Assembly: GCA_018716305.1 (NCBI GenBank)
Contig: DVKB01000032.1
Span: forward strand, 62,001-126,000
Direction: 5' to 3'
DNA: 64,000 nt
DNA from: Candidatus Scatomonas merdigallinarum
GTDB lineage: Bacteria > Bacillota > Clostridia > Lachnospirales > Lachnospiraceae
The position numbers and the translations under genes were made by a program. Of this stretch, positions 1 through 7,595 are shown piece after piece. The notes beneath the pieces are model-generated. The model was not told where the DNA came from. It worked only from the letters and a program-made list of their open reading frames with translations, and searched no databases. Numbering within the stretch: position 1 is the first letter of the stretch; each line of letters opens with the position of its first letter.

Positions 1-1837
1 GGGCCGCCATGCCCGCCGGGGCGCTGACATTGGAAATTCCAAAGAGTACGGAGAAACTGGATACTACCACCTCTTTGGCGGAAATTCCCGCGATCAGAGC
101 CACCACGATCTGCCAGTACCCCAGACCCAGAGGGGCAAATACCGGGGCAATAACCCGGCCCGCCATGGAGCCGAAGCTCTGGGAAATTTCCGTGGTATAG
201 CCGTGGACACCGAAATTCAGGATAAACCACATAATAATAGAAGCGATAAAAATCGTAGTCCCCGCCTTGGTCAGGTAATCTTTTACCTTCTCCCACACGT
301 AAATAGCCACGGTTCTGGCGCTGGGTACTTTATATTCCGGAAGCTCGATGAGCAGATTATATTCTGTCTTTTTCCGGTCAAACACATGCAGGACAAAGGC
401 CACCAAAATCGCCAGCAGCAGTCCCAGCACATACATGGAATAAGCTGCCACCATAGCGTACTTTCCGAAAAACATCTGGGACAGCAAAAGATAGATGGGC
501 AGTCTGGCCGAACAGGACATCAGGGGCGTCACCAGCATGGTCTTCAGCCGGTCCCGCCGGTTCTCCAGCGCCCTGGAGGCCATGATGGCGGGAACAGAAC
601 AGCCGAACCCAAGTACCATAGGAATAAACGCTCTTCCGGAAAGCCCCACCTTTCCCATAATGCTGTCCATGACGTAGGCCGCCCGGGACATATAACCGCT
701 GTCCTCCAGGAAAGCCAGAGCCAGGAACAGAATAAAGATGTTGGGCAGGAAGGTGAGGATCCCTCCTACGCCGGAGATAATGCCGTCCACTACCAGAGAG
801 ATCACCGGCGCCGCGATGCCGAGAGCTTCCATACCGCCCCGGACGCTCTCGGAAAACCAGGAAATAAACACAGACAGATAGTCCTTCAGCCAGTCCCCGA
901 TGGTGAAGGTCAGGAAAAACACTGCCGCCATGATCACCAGGAAAATGGGGAATCCCAGCCAGCGGTTGGTAAGAATCTGGTCCACCCGGTCCGTGGCTTC
1001 CTCTTTTTCCGCCTTGTTAAACAGAACCTCCCGGACAATCTCATCGATAAAATTGTACTTCTGACGAATGATCTCCTGCTCGTAATCGCAGGTCAGTTCC
1101 TCCGGCAGTTCCACCGGATATTGTTCCGTAATGGCCTGATCCCCTTCCAGAATCTTCAGAGCGTGCCAGCGGTGATTGAACATATCCGGATATTTCTTTT
1201 TTAAAGCTTCCTTGATGATATCAATTTTATCCTCAATGTCGTCGCTGTAGACCATGGCAAATTCCCGGTGATGGTCGTGGGCGTGGGTGCTGTTTTTTTC
1301 CAGCTCCTCGTGGTGATGCACAATGGGGGTGCTTTCTTTCCGGTCGTGGTGATGCACCACCGCGTGCATGAGGATATCCAGCCCCTTCTTTTTTCTGGCG
1401 CTTACCGGGATCACCGGAATGCCCAGCATCTCCGGCAGCCGGTGCATGTCGATTTCCATCCCCCTTTTTTCCACAATGTCCATCATGTTCAGGGCCAGCA
1501 CCACCGGTTTGCCCAGCTCAATGAGCTGCAGGGTCAGATACAGGTTCCGCTCCAATGCGGACGCGTCTGCCACATCCACAATCACATCCACCTCATCGCT
1601 GAGAATGTATTCCCGGGCCACCCGCTCCTCCATGGTATAAGAAGTCAGGCTGTAGGTGCCGGGCAGATCCACCAGCTTCAATTCATGATCCTGAAAGTGG
1701 AAACTTCCCTCCACCTTCTCCACGGTCACCCCCGGCCAGTTGGCCACCTTCAGGTTGGCTCCCGTGTAGGCGTTAAACAGCGTTGTCTTTCCGCAGTTGG
1801 GATTTCCCGTAAAAGCTACATGTACTGTCTCACTCAT
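1..1837 (-). CDS. feoB: Ferrous iron transporter B (3' end outside window)
   Basis: GTP-dependent Fe2+ uptake permease of the cytoplasmic membrane. The frame is open from the ATG at 1837 to the window edge (about 612 codons), so the C-terminus is missing. The N-terminal G domain shows the P-loop GNPNCGKTTLFN (about residues 12-23), a DLPGTYSL G3 motif and an NMMD G4 motif. It is followed by hydrophobic core segments, including GFGCSVPAIMA and LMSCSARLPIYLLL, which are typical of FeoB. Between the G domain and the helical spacer (about residues 150-190) is a histidine-rich stretch with HHH, HHH and HAHDHH clusters. The start overlaps the feoA stop by 8 nt, so the two are probably translationally coupled. 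Identification is very secure. Confidence 0.97.
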   Translation of the reverse strand, partial: MSETVHVAFTGNPNCGKTTLFNAYTGANLKVANWPGVTVEKVEGSFHFQDHELKLVDLPGTYSLTSYTMEERVAREYILSDEVDVIVDVADASALERNLYLTLQLIELGKPVVLALNMMDIVEKRGMEIDMHRLPEMLGIPVIPVSARKKKGLDILMHAVVHHHDRKESTPIVHHHEELEKNSTHAHDHHREFAMVYSDDIEDKIDIIKEALKKKYPDMFNHRWHALKILEGDQAITEQYPVELPEELTCDYEQEIIRQKYNFIDEIVREVLFNKAEKEEATDRVDQILTNRWLGFPIFLVIMAAVFFLTFTIGDWLKDYLSVFISWFSESVRGGMEALGIAAPVISLVVDGIISGVGGILTFLPNIFILFLALAFLEDSGYMSRAAYVMDSIMGKVGLSGRAFIPMVLGFGCSVPAIMASRALENRRDRLKTMLVTPLMSCSARLPIYLLLSQMFFGKYAMVAAYSMYVLGLLLAILVAFVLHVFDRKKTEYNLLIELPEYKVPSARTVAIYVWEKVKDYLTKAGTTIFIASIIMWFILNFGVHGYTTEISQSFGSMAGRVIAPVFAPLGLGYWQIVVALIAGISAKEVVVSSFSVLFGISNVSAPAGMAA

Positions 1838-2063
1838 GACTGCCCGCCTCCTTCACCTGGATATGTTTCAGAATCTCCTGCCCCAGAGCGAAGCGGGTTC
1901 CCCGAAGCTTGATTACCATAGCGCCCCGGCGCTTTTTATTCATCACAGTGACGGAGGTTTTTCTCGTCATGCCCAGGGCTTCCATGCGCCGCTCTGTTTC
2001 CAGAGGCATGTGCATGTCTTCCACGATGTATGTCTTGCCAATTTCTCCTTCGTATAACTGCAT
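1830..2063 (-). CDS. feoA: Ferrous iron transport protein A
   Basis: A 77-residue SH3-like cytosolic partner of FeoB. The sequence shows the family pattern METERRMEALGMTRKTSVTV...GAMVIKLRGTRFALGQEILKHIQV, with the conserved 'LGM' and 'RG..FALG' elements. The ATG at 2063 follows a GGGAG ribosome site. It is the first gene of the feoAB operon; a sigma-A promoter and a palindrome lie upstream. The stop overlaps the feoB start. Confidence 0.95.
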   Translation of the reverse strand: MQLYEGEIGKTYIVEDMHMPLETERRMEALGMTRKTSVTVMNKKRRGAMVIKLRGTRFALGQEILKHIQVKEAGSHE

Positions 2064-2082
2064 ACGTATCTCTCCCTTATTT

Positions 2083-2100
2083 TGTTAGGGTTTGCTAACA
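2083..2100 (-). promoter_or_regulatory. Palindromic operator candidate in the feoAB leader
   Basis: TGTTAG-N6-CTAACA, an 18-bp perfect-arm palindrome about 12-29 bp downstream of the -10. Its TTAG/CTAA half-sites recall DtxR/IdeR-type metalloregulator boxes. Repression by an iron-bound DtxR-family protein is inferred from position and half-site similarity only. Confidence 0.5.
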
Positions 2101-2111
2101 TTTCCGAAAGA

Positions 2112-2140
2112 ATTGTATCACACAGTCCTGGAAAAAACAA
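2112..2140 (-). promoter_or_regulatory. sigma-A promoter of feoAB
   Basis: Read on the minus strand: -35 TTGTTT (2135-2140), a 17-bp spacer, -10 TACAAT (2112-2117). It lies about 50 bp upstream of the feoA start, with no other gene to serve. Confidence 0.65.
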
Positions 2141-2158
2141 TGCAAAATCCTGTGCCGG

Positions 2159-2644
2159 TTACTCAAAACCGCCTTTCTCTTTTAATTCCGCATACAGAAT
2201 ATAAATTTTCCGCAAGATCAGTATATAGCATACCAGCAGAATGAGAAATACCATCAGCCAGCCCCCTCCCAGAAGATTGATCAGTGTCATGGCCGCGCAC
2301 CAGAGTACCAGCGCGATCCCGCATTCCGCGTCCCGACGGGGATCCACCCGGTTCAGCACCTCCTGCAGGCCCTTCCATAGGAAAAAACAGAGGCTGAGCA
2401 TCACAGCCGCATTTGCCAGCTGCAGCAGCAGGAGCAATCCCCAGTTTCCGACAAGCTCCAGCAGAAGCAGAAGCAGACGGATCACCGAGAGATTGTACCC
2501 TGTCTGAAACCAGCGGCTTACCCCCCACAGGCTGCGGAATCCCAAGATCAGCAGAACCGCCCCGGCCAGCGGAAGGATCCAGTTTAGTCCCCAGAAATTC
2601 AGGAAGAAGAAATTAAGTGTCATGCCTGCCAGAATAAACTTCAT
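2159..2644 (-). CDS. Small hydrophobic membrane protein, function unknown
   Basis: 161 residues, almost all hydrophobic, with about five predicted membrane segments (near residues 1-35, 45-65, 70-100, 110-130 and 130-150) and a charged tail ending in KEKGGFE. The start at 2644 is chosen because GGAGGTGGG sits 7 nt upstream; a longer frame to 2725 has no ribosome site and runs into the preceding terminator. I do not recognise the family. It stands alone between a terminator and feoA. Confidence 0.6.
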   Translation of the reverse strand: MKFILAGMTLNFFFLNFWGLNWILPLAGAVLLILGFRSLWGVSRWFQTGYNLSVIRLLLLLLELVGNWGLLLLLQLANAAVMLSLCFFLWKGLQEVLNRVDPRRDAECGIALVLWCAAMTLINLLGGGWLMVFLILLVCYILILRKIYILYAELKEKGGFE

Positions 2645-2667
2645 AATCCCACCTCCTAGCATTGCAT

Positions 2668-2705
2668 AAAAAAATGCGATACCTGGTTCTAAGCCAAGTA
2701 TCGCA
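2668..2705 (-). terminator. Intrinsic terminator after the radical SAM gene
   Basis: 12-bp stem, TGCGATACCTGG (2675-2686) pairing with 2694-2705 with one imperfect pair and a 7-nt loop. On the minus strand it is followed by seven T (2668-2674). It lies 42 bp after the stop at 2747. Confidence 0.85.
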
Positions 2706-2746
2706 CATTTTTTATATCTATGCAATTCTTTCTGAAAATTCGCGGA

Positions 2747-4123
2747 TTACTTTCCGCACCCGGCGCATCCGCCGCTGCAGGGATGAGACTCCTCCCACAG
2801 CTTCTCAGCGGTGGGTTTCCAGTTCTCCGCGTAGCTTACGCACTTGTCGCAGAGATGATCCACGGATTCCGGTGCCTCGTAATCGGTGTTGACCGCTCCG
2901 GTCTCCTTTACCAGTTCGCGGAGACGGGTGGGGTTCTCCAGCATGGGGCAGGGACGCAGATGGTTGTTGTTGAAGGGCTGGTTGTCATGATAAGCCTGGA
3001 AAATGGGGCTCTTCAGGGCTTCCAGCAGGGTGCAGTCATGAATGTTGGCGTTGGAGTAGTGAATGAATACACAGGGCTCCACAGCGCCTTTGGCGTTGAT
3101 GTGCAGATAGCGGCGTCCGCCTGCGATACATCCGCCTACAAACTCGCCATCGTTCTGGAAGTCCATGGCAAAAATCGCCTTCTTGCCTCTCATCTCACGG
3201 ATTCTGTGGTACATTTCCTCTCTCTGCTCCGGTTTCAGCAGCAGATCCACGGAAGCGTCATTTCCCACGGGCATGTAGTGGAAGAACCATACAAATAGGG
3301 CTCCCTTATCGATGATCTTGTCATAGAAGGCCTCGCTGGATACATCCTCAAAATTGCGGCTGGTGTAGCATACAGAGATACCGAAAGCCAGGTTGTGGGC
3401 TTTCAGCAGATCCATGGCGTGCATAACTTTCTCGTACACACCCTGGCCCCGGCGGCTGTCATTGGCATCCTCAAAGCCCTCCAGGCTGATGGCGGGAACA
3501 AAGTTTTTCACCCGCAGCATTTCCTGGCAGAACTCCTCATCAATGAGGGTTCCGTTGGTAAAGGACAGGAACTCGCAGTCCGGATGCATCTCACAGATCT
3601 TGATCAGGTCTTTTTTGCGAACCAGGGGCTCTCCGCCGGTGTAGATGTACATATAGGTTCCCATCTCTTTGCCCTGACGGATAATGGAATCAATGGTCTC
3701 CAGGGACAGATTCAGCTTATGGCCGTACTCCGCTGCCCAGCATCCGGTGCAGTGCAGGTTGCAGGCAGAAGTAGGATCCAGCAGGATAGCCCAGGGAACG
3801 TTGCAGTTGTTCTTCTCGGCAACCTCTTCCTGCAGGGCGCTGCCCTTCAGGCTGGCGTTGGTAATAAAGTTGGTAAAGAACGCTTTCCGCACGCCGGGAT
3901 CCAGGGCGTAGATCTTCTGAATCAGCTGGAACCAGTTGCCCTTCTCGTTGATGGCTTCCCGGATGGCGTCTCTCTGGCCCTTGTACCAGTCTGCGGGCAC
4001 CAGCTTGTCGATCATATCCATCAGCTTGGGGGCGTTGTTCTCCGGATCCTTCTCCAGATAGCCCAGCGCGGTGTTGATTGCAGCGGAAATCGCGGCTGTC
4101 TTGATTTTAGCTCCTACCTTCAT
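2747..4123 (-). CDS. Radical SAM protein with SPASM-like C-terminus
   Basis: 458 residues. The radical SAM cluster motif CNLHCTGC (CX3CX2C) lies near residue 120 after LLDPTSA, followed by the GGEP-type SAM contact YIYTGGEPL and an NGTLI strand. A second Cys set (GGCIAGGRRYLHINAKGAVEPCVF, then RPCPML, HLCDKCVSYAENW) suggests auxiliary Fe-S binding as in SPASM enzymes. A final CSGGCAGCGK tail adds three more cysteines. Start at 4123 (MKVGAKIK) is chosen for AAGGAG upstream and because the longer frame begins without a ribosome site. The N-terminal 80 residues are a helical region. The substrate is unknown, and no peptide precursor gene is seen nearby. Confidence 0.85.
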   Translation of the reverse strand: MKVGAKIKTAAISAAINTALGYLEKDPENNAPKLMDMIDKLVPADWYKGQRDAIREAINEKGNWFQLIQKIYALDPGVRKAFFTNFITNASLKGSALQEEVAEKNNCNVPWAILLDPTSACNLHCTGCWAAEYGHKLNLSLETIDSIIRQGKEMGTYMYIYTGGEPLVRKKDLIKICEMHPDCEFLSFTNGTLIDEEFCQEMLRVKNFVPAISLEGFEDANDSRRGQGVYEKVMHAMDLLKAHNLAFGISVCYTSRNFEDVSSEAFYDKIIDKGALFVWFFHYMPVGNDASVDLLLKPEQREEMYHRIREMRGKKAIFAMDFQNDGEFVGGCIAGGRRYLHINAKGAVEPCVFIHYSNANIHDCTLLEALKSPIFQAYHDNQPFNNNHLRPCPMLENPTRLRELVKETGAVNTDYEAPESVDHLCDKCVSYAENWKPTAEKLWEESHPCSGGCAGCGK

Positions 4124-4164
4124 AATCCTTTCACTCCTTCTGATTTTCGTGTAAAAATCTATAT

Positions 4165-4197
4165 AGTTTTTTGCCCTGCCGCTTGACGGCAAAGGGC
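4165..4197 (-). other. Leader hairpin of the radical SAM gene
   Basis: In the transcribed leader, TTGCCC...TGCCG and CGGCA...GGGCAA pair around a short loop to give an 11-bp interrupted stem. It is followed by A-rich, not U-rich, sequence, so it is not a terminator. It may be a stability or regulatory element; function unknown. Confidence 0.4.
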
Positions 4198-4220
4198 AAA
4201 CTCTCTCAGTAACGAGTTAC

Positions 4221-4249
4221 ATTATAAGGATTTCAAAGTAAATTGTCGA
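4221..4249 (-). promoter_or_regulatory. sigma-A promoter of the radical SAM gene
   Basis: Minus strand: -35 TCGACA (4244-4249), a 17-bp spacer, perfect -10 TATAAT (4221-4226). It gives a leader of roughly 90 nt before the ATG at 4123. Confidence 0.75.
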
Positions 4250-4300
4250 GAGAAAATTTCTTTTTCCCGTGGGACAAATTCTCTTTGGTGTTCTAAATTT

Positions 4301-4322
4301 GGACACTTCCTTTAAAGTGTCC
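4301..4322. other. 8-bp hairpin in the divergent radSAM/sigG region
   Basis: GGACACTT and AAGTGTCC form a perfect 8-bp inverted repeat around six bases. The 327-bp gap 4124-4450 otherwise holds only the two promoter candidates described here. There is no immediate U-run, so the role (operator or hairpin) is open. Confidence 0.4.
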
Positions 4323-4352
4323 CTGAACTTTTTCCTGTGTCAAGGGCCAAAA

Positions 4353-4382
4353 GTTTATGAAATTTTTGCTTCCGGCGAATAG
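4353..4382 (+). promoter_or_regulatory. Possible forespore sigma-F/G-type promoter of sigG
   Basis: GTTTA (4353-4357), 16 bp, GGCGAATAG (4374-4382) partly matches the sigma-F/G pattern GYWTA-N15-GGnnAnnnT. There is no good sigma-A box for sigG. The -10 match is imperfect, so this is tentative. Confidence 0.3.
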
Positions 4383-4450
4383 CCCGCAGCCAGTGCGTCC
4401 ATTCTGATGATAGAGAAATTTCATCCATGTCTTGTCAGGAGGAAACGGTT

Positions 4451-5227
4451 ATGGCATTTAATAAAGTGGAAATTTGCGGCATTAATACATCCAGACTTCC
4501 GGTTTTGACCAGCAGTGAAAAAGAGGAGCTTCTCCGGAAAATCCAGAAAGGAGACGCTGAGGCCCGGGAAGCGTACATTAAGGGAAATCTGCGCCTGGTT
4601 TTAAGCGTGATCAAACGTTTTTCCGCCAGCGCGGAACAGGCGGACGACCTGTTCCAGATCGGCTGTATCGGCCTGATGAAAGCCATTGATAATTTTGACC
4701 TTTCTCTGGGAGTGCAGTTCAGCACCTACGCGGTTCCCATGATCGTCGGCGAAATCCGCCGGTATCTCCGGGACAATAACTCCATCCGGGTTTCCCGCTC
4801 CCTTCGGGATACCGCCTACAAGGCTATCTACGCCAGGGAAAACTATGTAAAAACAAACCTGAAGGAACCTACCATTATGGAGATCGCAAAGGAAACCGGC
4901 ATCAGCAAGGAAGAAATTGTCTACGCCCTGGACGCCATCCAGAGTCCCATGAGCCTCTATGAACCGGTGTACACCGAAGGCGGCGACACCCTTTATGTGA
5001 TGGATCAGATCAGCGATAAAAAAAACCGGGAAGAAAACTGGGTGCAGGATCTGGCTCTCCAGGACGCCATCTCCCGGCTGAATCCCAGGGAAAAATATAT
5101 CATCCGGCTTCGTTTTTTTGAGGGCCGCACCCAGATGGAAGTCGCCTCCGAAATCGGCATCTCCCAGGCCCAGGTCAGCAGGCTGGAAAAAAGCGCCCTG
5201 CGGGCCATGAGAGGCTATCTCTCCTGA
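4451..5227 (+). CDS. sigG: RNA polymerase sporulation sigma factor SigG
   Basis: Late forespore sigma factor, 258 residues. The N-terminal MAFNKVEICGINTSRLPVLT is the SigG signature, with the conserved NKVEICG. Regions 2-3 read NLRLVLSVIKRF, DDLFQIGCIGLMKAIDNFD, FSTYAVPMIVGEIRRYLRDN and IRVSRSLRD. Region 4 ends with the helix-turn-helix TQMEVASEIGISQAQVSRLEK. The ATG at 4451 is preferred over 4427 because CAGGAGG lies just upstream and the protein then begins like its homologues. In Bacillus and most clostridia sigG follows sigE codirectionally; here it is convergent with sigE, 36 bp apart. Confidence 0.96.
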   Translation: MAFNKVEICGINTSRLPVLTSSEKEELLRKIQKGDAEAREAYIKGNLRLVLSVIKRFSASAEQADDLFQIGCIGLMKAIDNFDLSLGVQFSTYAVPMIVGEIRRYLRDNNSIRVSRSLRDTAYKAIYARENYVKTNLKEPTIMEIAKETGISKEEIVYALDAIQSPMSLYEPVYTEGGDTLYVMDQISDKKNREENWVQDLALQDAISRLNPREKYIIRLRFFEGRTQMEVASEIGISQAQVSRLEKSALRAMRGYLS

Positions 5228-5244
5228 CCCGGGCGCCTGAAAAT

Positions 5245-5260
5245 ATGCCTTTTGTGGCAT
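5245..5260. terminator. Weak hairpin between convergent sigG and sigE
   Basis: ATGCC and GGCAT pair around TTTTGT in the 36-bp gap between the two stops. The stem is short and has no clean U-tract, so termination here is uncertain. Confidence 0.25.
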
Positions 5261-5263
5261 GGT

Positions 5264-6004
5264 CTATTCGTAACGGACAATCTCCTTTTTAAGCTGTTTC
5301 ATAATCCTTTTCTCCAGCCTGGAAATATAGGACTGTGAAATTCCCAGAAGATCCGCGACTTCTTTCTGCGTCTTTTCCCGGCCTTCCGGCATATTGATGC
5401 CGAAGCGCAGCCTGACAATCGTCTGCTCCCGCTCCGATAGTTTTCGAATGGCCTTTCCCAGAAGGTTCCTTTCCACCTCATCCTCCAGCCCTCTGTAGAT
5501 AACGTCCTCATCGGTCCCCAGAATATCGGACAGGAGCAGTTCGTTTCCATCCCAATCCACATTCAGAGGCTCATCGATGGAAACCTCCATCCGGGTCTTG
5601 CTGTTCCGTCTAAGATACATAAGAATCTCGTTCTCAATACAGCGGGAAGCGTAGGTGGCCAGTTTAATCTTTTTCTCCGGATTAAAGGTATTAATAGCTT
5701 TGATCAGGCCAATAGTGCCGATGGAAATCAGATCCTCCACCCCCACTCCTGTATTGTCAAATTTCTGGGCGATATAAACGACCAGCCGCAGATTATGTTC
5801 AATCAGACAGGCCCGGGCCTCCTTGTTTTCCGGGTTCTGCAGAGCGGCAATGGCCTCCGCCTCCGCCTCGGGGCTTAAAGGTGAGGGAAGCACATCCGTC
5901 CCTCCGATGTAGTAAATTTCTCCGGATTTTCCCAGAATCGCCGGGGACAATCCTGTCAGTGTGCGCAGCCGAAAGTGGTACGGCAGTGCGGCTTGCATGA
6001 TCAT
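5264..6004 (-). CDS. sigE: RNA polymerase sporulation sigma factor SigE (pro-form)
   Basis: Early mother-cell sigma factor, 246 residues. An N-terminal pro-sequence (about residues 1-30, hydrophobic and basic) precedes the family motif [57 protein letters not shown] and [17 protein letters not shown] follow, and region 4 ends with [16 protein letters not shown]. Pro-SigE is inactive until cleaved by SpoIIGA, whose gene is directly upstream (12-bp gap). AGGAGG lies 8 nt before the ATG at 6004. Transcription comes from the spoIIGA promoter. Confidence 0.97.
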   Translation of the reverse strand: MIMQAALPYHFRLRTLTGLSPAILGKSGEIYYIGGTDVLPSPLSPEAEAEAIAALQNPENKEARACLIEHNLRLVVYIAQKFDNTGVGVEDLISIGTIGLIKAINTFNPEKKIKLATYASRCIENEILMYLRRNSKTRMEVSIDEPLNVDWDGNELLLSDILGTDEDVIYRGLEDEVERNLLGKAIRKLSEREQTIVRLRFGINMPEGREKTQKEVADLLGISQSYISRLEKRIMKQLKKEIVRYE

Positions 6005-6016
6005 GATGCATTCCTC

Positions 6017-6874
6017 CTAACTGTTTATCAGATTTGGATTCAAAATCATCTGATAGCTCCGGGGAGAAGAACCATGCTCTCTTTCAATAGCGATCACCGG
6101 ACGGGTGATCAGCCTGCTGGTATTTCCGTTCTCCAGATAGAGATAATCCAGGGTTACCGCCGGAAGGAAGCCTCCCTGGTTTCCCACCGTGCGGAAGGGA
6201 ATGTAGTGGGGGTGCAGCGCGGCCAGAAGCTCCGGCTTCCCCGCCTGCCCGTACTGGCAGAAAGCCTGCAGTTCCTCCTGAATTTCTCCGGAAAACAGTT
6301 CACGGATCAGCGAATAGCAGATTACGGACACCGGCCTGCGGTAAGTGGCGTCCCACAGCCCGTTTCCTGTATCATAAAGTCCTTTCACCTCTTTGCAGGT
6401 ACCCGCCCAGTACAAAACCACTTTCCAGTATTTTCCCGTCTGGGCTCTCAGGGTTCTGTAAGCCCAGAGAAGAACCGTCACAGCCGCGTACACAGCTGTT
6501 CCCAGCAGAAGAGAAAACATCGCTCCCTCCGTCCCCGCGAACCGCAGCAGCAGACGGTAGAGAGCGCCGTACAGAAAAGCCGCCAGATACATGCAGACAA
6601 ATCCCTGCAGAAATCGTTTCTTATCTTTGATTTTGCAGCCAAACCTTACCATAAGCGCAGTAGCAGCCACAGAAACCAGTATGGTATTCAAAAGGAGATA
6701 TTTTCTCATAAAGACAACTGTAAAACAGGTCATTGCGGACACCAGTGCCGCGGCGGCGAGACTTCGCAAATGTGTGGCAGAACATTTCATCAGCCTCAAA
6801 GCCGTGCGGATCAGGAAATAATCCATCACCAGGTTTTCCACAAAGAAGACATCCATGTACAGCACGTAGTACAT
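6017..6874 (-). CDS. spoIIGA: Sigma-E processing peptidase SpoIIGA
   Basis: Membrane-embedded aspartic protease that matures pro-SigE at the sporulation septum. 285 residues. The first about 140 form five hydrophobic segments starting MYYVLYMDVFFVENLVMDYF. The C-terminal protease domain carries the catalytic signature LYDTGNGL (D168-T-G), equivalent to Asp183 of B. subtilis. It ends with RPVIAIEREHGSSPRSYQMILNPNLI, typical of the family. First gene of the spoIIGA-sigE operon. Confidence 0.95.
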   Translation of the reverse strand: MYYVLYMDVFFVENLVMDYFLIRTALRLMKCSATHLRSLAAAALVSAMTCFTVVFMRKYLLLNTILVSVAATALMVRFGCKIKDKKRFLQGFVCMYLAAFLYGALYRLLLRFAGTEGAMFSLLLGTAVYAAVTVLLWAYRTLRAQTGKYWKVVLYWAGTCKEVKGLYDTGNGLWDATYRRPVSVICYSLIRELFSGEIQEELQAFCQYGQAGKPELLAALHPHYIPFRTVGNQGGFLPAVTLDYLYLENGNTSRLITRPVIAIEREHGSSPRSYQMILNPNLINS

Positions 6875-6922
6875 ACACTACCCCCTGTATCCTGTGAACA
6901 CTTACTGGAATAAGCAAGATTC

Positions 6923-6955
6923 ATTATAGGTGAGAGGGCGCGTTTATTTTGTCAA
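6923..6955 (-). promoter_or_regulatory. spoIIGA promoter with wide 21-bp spacer
   Basis: Minus strand: perfect -35 TTGACA (6950-6955) and perfect -10 TATAAT (6923-6928) separated by 21 bp. The B. subtilis spoIIG promoter is known for near-consensus boxes 22 bp apart that need Spo0A~P. This promoter has the same unusual geometry. Confidence 0.8.
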
Positions 6956-6963
6956 AACCCGGC

Positions 6964-6988
6964 TGTCGAAACAAAGAGAGTTTCGACA
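6964..6988 (-). promoter_or_regulatory. Two Spo0A boxes, inverted, upstream of spoIIGA
   Basis: TGTCGAAA (6964-6971) and TTTCGACA (6981-6988) each match the 0A box TGTCGAA exactly. They are arranged head to head with a 9-bp gap, about 48-72 bp upstream of the expected spoIIGA start site. Confidence 0.8.
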
Positions 6989-7030
6989 GAGTGGGACAGG
7001 ATCTCCGGTTATAAATTTTTTTACACTTTC

Positions 7031-7059
7031 TGAAAGGATTCCCTTTTCTGCCTCGTTTT
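7031..7059 (+). promoter_or_regulatory. Possible ECF-type promoter of the secreted protein/ECF operon
   Basis: TGAAAG (7031-7036), 17 bp, CGTTTT (7054-7059) resembles the TGAAAC-N17-CGT pattern of ECF sigma promoters. It lies 52 bp before the first gene, so autoregulation is plausible. No sigma-A promoter is seen here. Confidence 0.35.
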
Positions 7060-7110
7060 TTAAGTAGAACCCTTTAAAACGAAAGCTGCTGAAAGCAAGG
7101 AGGAATCATC

Positions 7111-7569
7111 ATGAAAAAAATTCTTACAGGCATTGTATCCACCGGGCTGGCACTTACCCTGGGAATTCTGGGCGTATCCGCGGCCTCCGGCTCCGGGCAG
7201 AACGCCGCTGTCACCGAACGGGACCGGGACGGCAGCTGCGTCTTCGGGGAGGCCCCCGCGAAAACAGATGACGGCAAGGTGAAGTACAGGGATGACAATG
7301 GGGACGGAATATGCGATTATAAAGAAAATACCTATGTTGTCTGCGTCAACGACAGTGACGGAGACGGCGTATGCGATTACAGAGAAAATGCTCCTGCCGC
7401 CTGCTTCAATGACAGCGACGGAGACGGCGCATGCGATTACAAAGAAGACAATGAGAGTCCTCTGAAGGGCAGCGGCGCTCACTGCGGATGGCAGGAAAAC
7501 AGCCAGCCCGGCACAGATCAGGAAAATAGCGGTCAGGGCCGCGGCATACAGCACCGCCGGGGCAGATAA
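7111..7569 (+). CDS. Secreted protein with three Asp-rich calcium-loop-like repeats
   Basis: 152 residues. A signal peptide (MKKILTGIVSTGLALTLGILGVSAASG, residues 1-26) is followed by three 20-residue tandem repeats of the form DxDGDGxCDYxEN, at about residues 61-120. Each resembles the DxDxDG calcium loop of EF-hand, dockerin or thrombospondin type-3 repeats, with a fixed Cys and an aromatic residue. The rest is low complexity (Gly, Gln, Asn, Arg). AAGGAGG sits 9 nt before the ATG. It is followed at 26 bp by an ECF sigma gene, so it may be a target of, or a sensor for, that system. Function unknown. Confidence 0.75.
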   Translation: MKKILTGIVSTGLALTLGILGVSAASGSGQNAAVTERDRDGSCVFGEAPAKTDDGKVKYRDDNGDGICDYKENTYVVCVNDSDGDGVCDYRENAPAACFNDSDGDGACDYKEDNESPLKGSGAHCGWQENSQPGTDQENSGQGRGIQHRRGR

Positions 7570-7595
7570 TCTCACAGGAAAGAGAAGGAAAGGCT

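Noticed and set aside
1..1837. Truncated or frameshifted feoB pseudogene
   Set aside because: The frame is open to the window edge with all motifs in order; it is simply cut by the window boundary.
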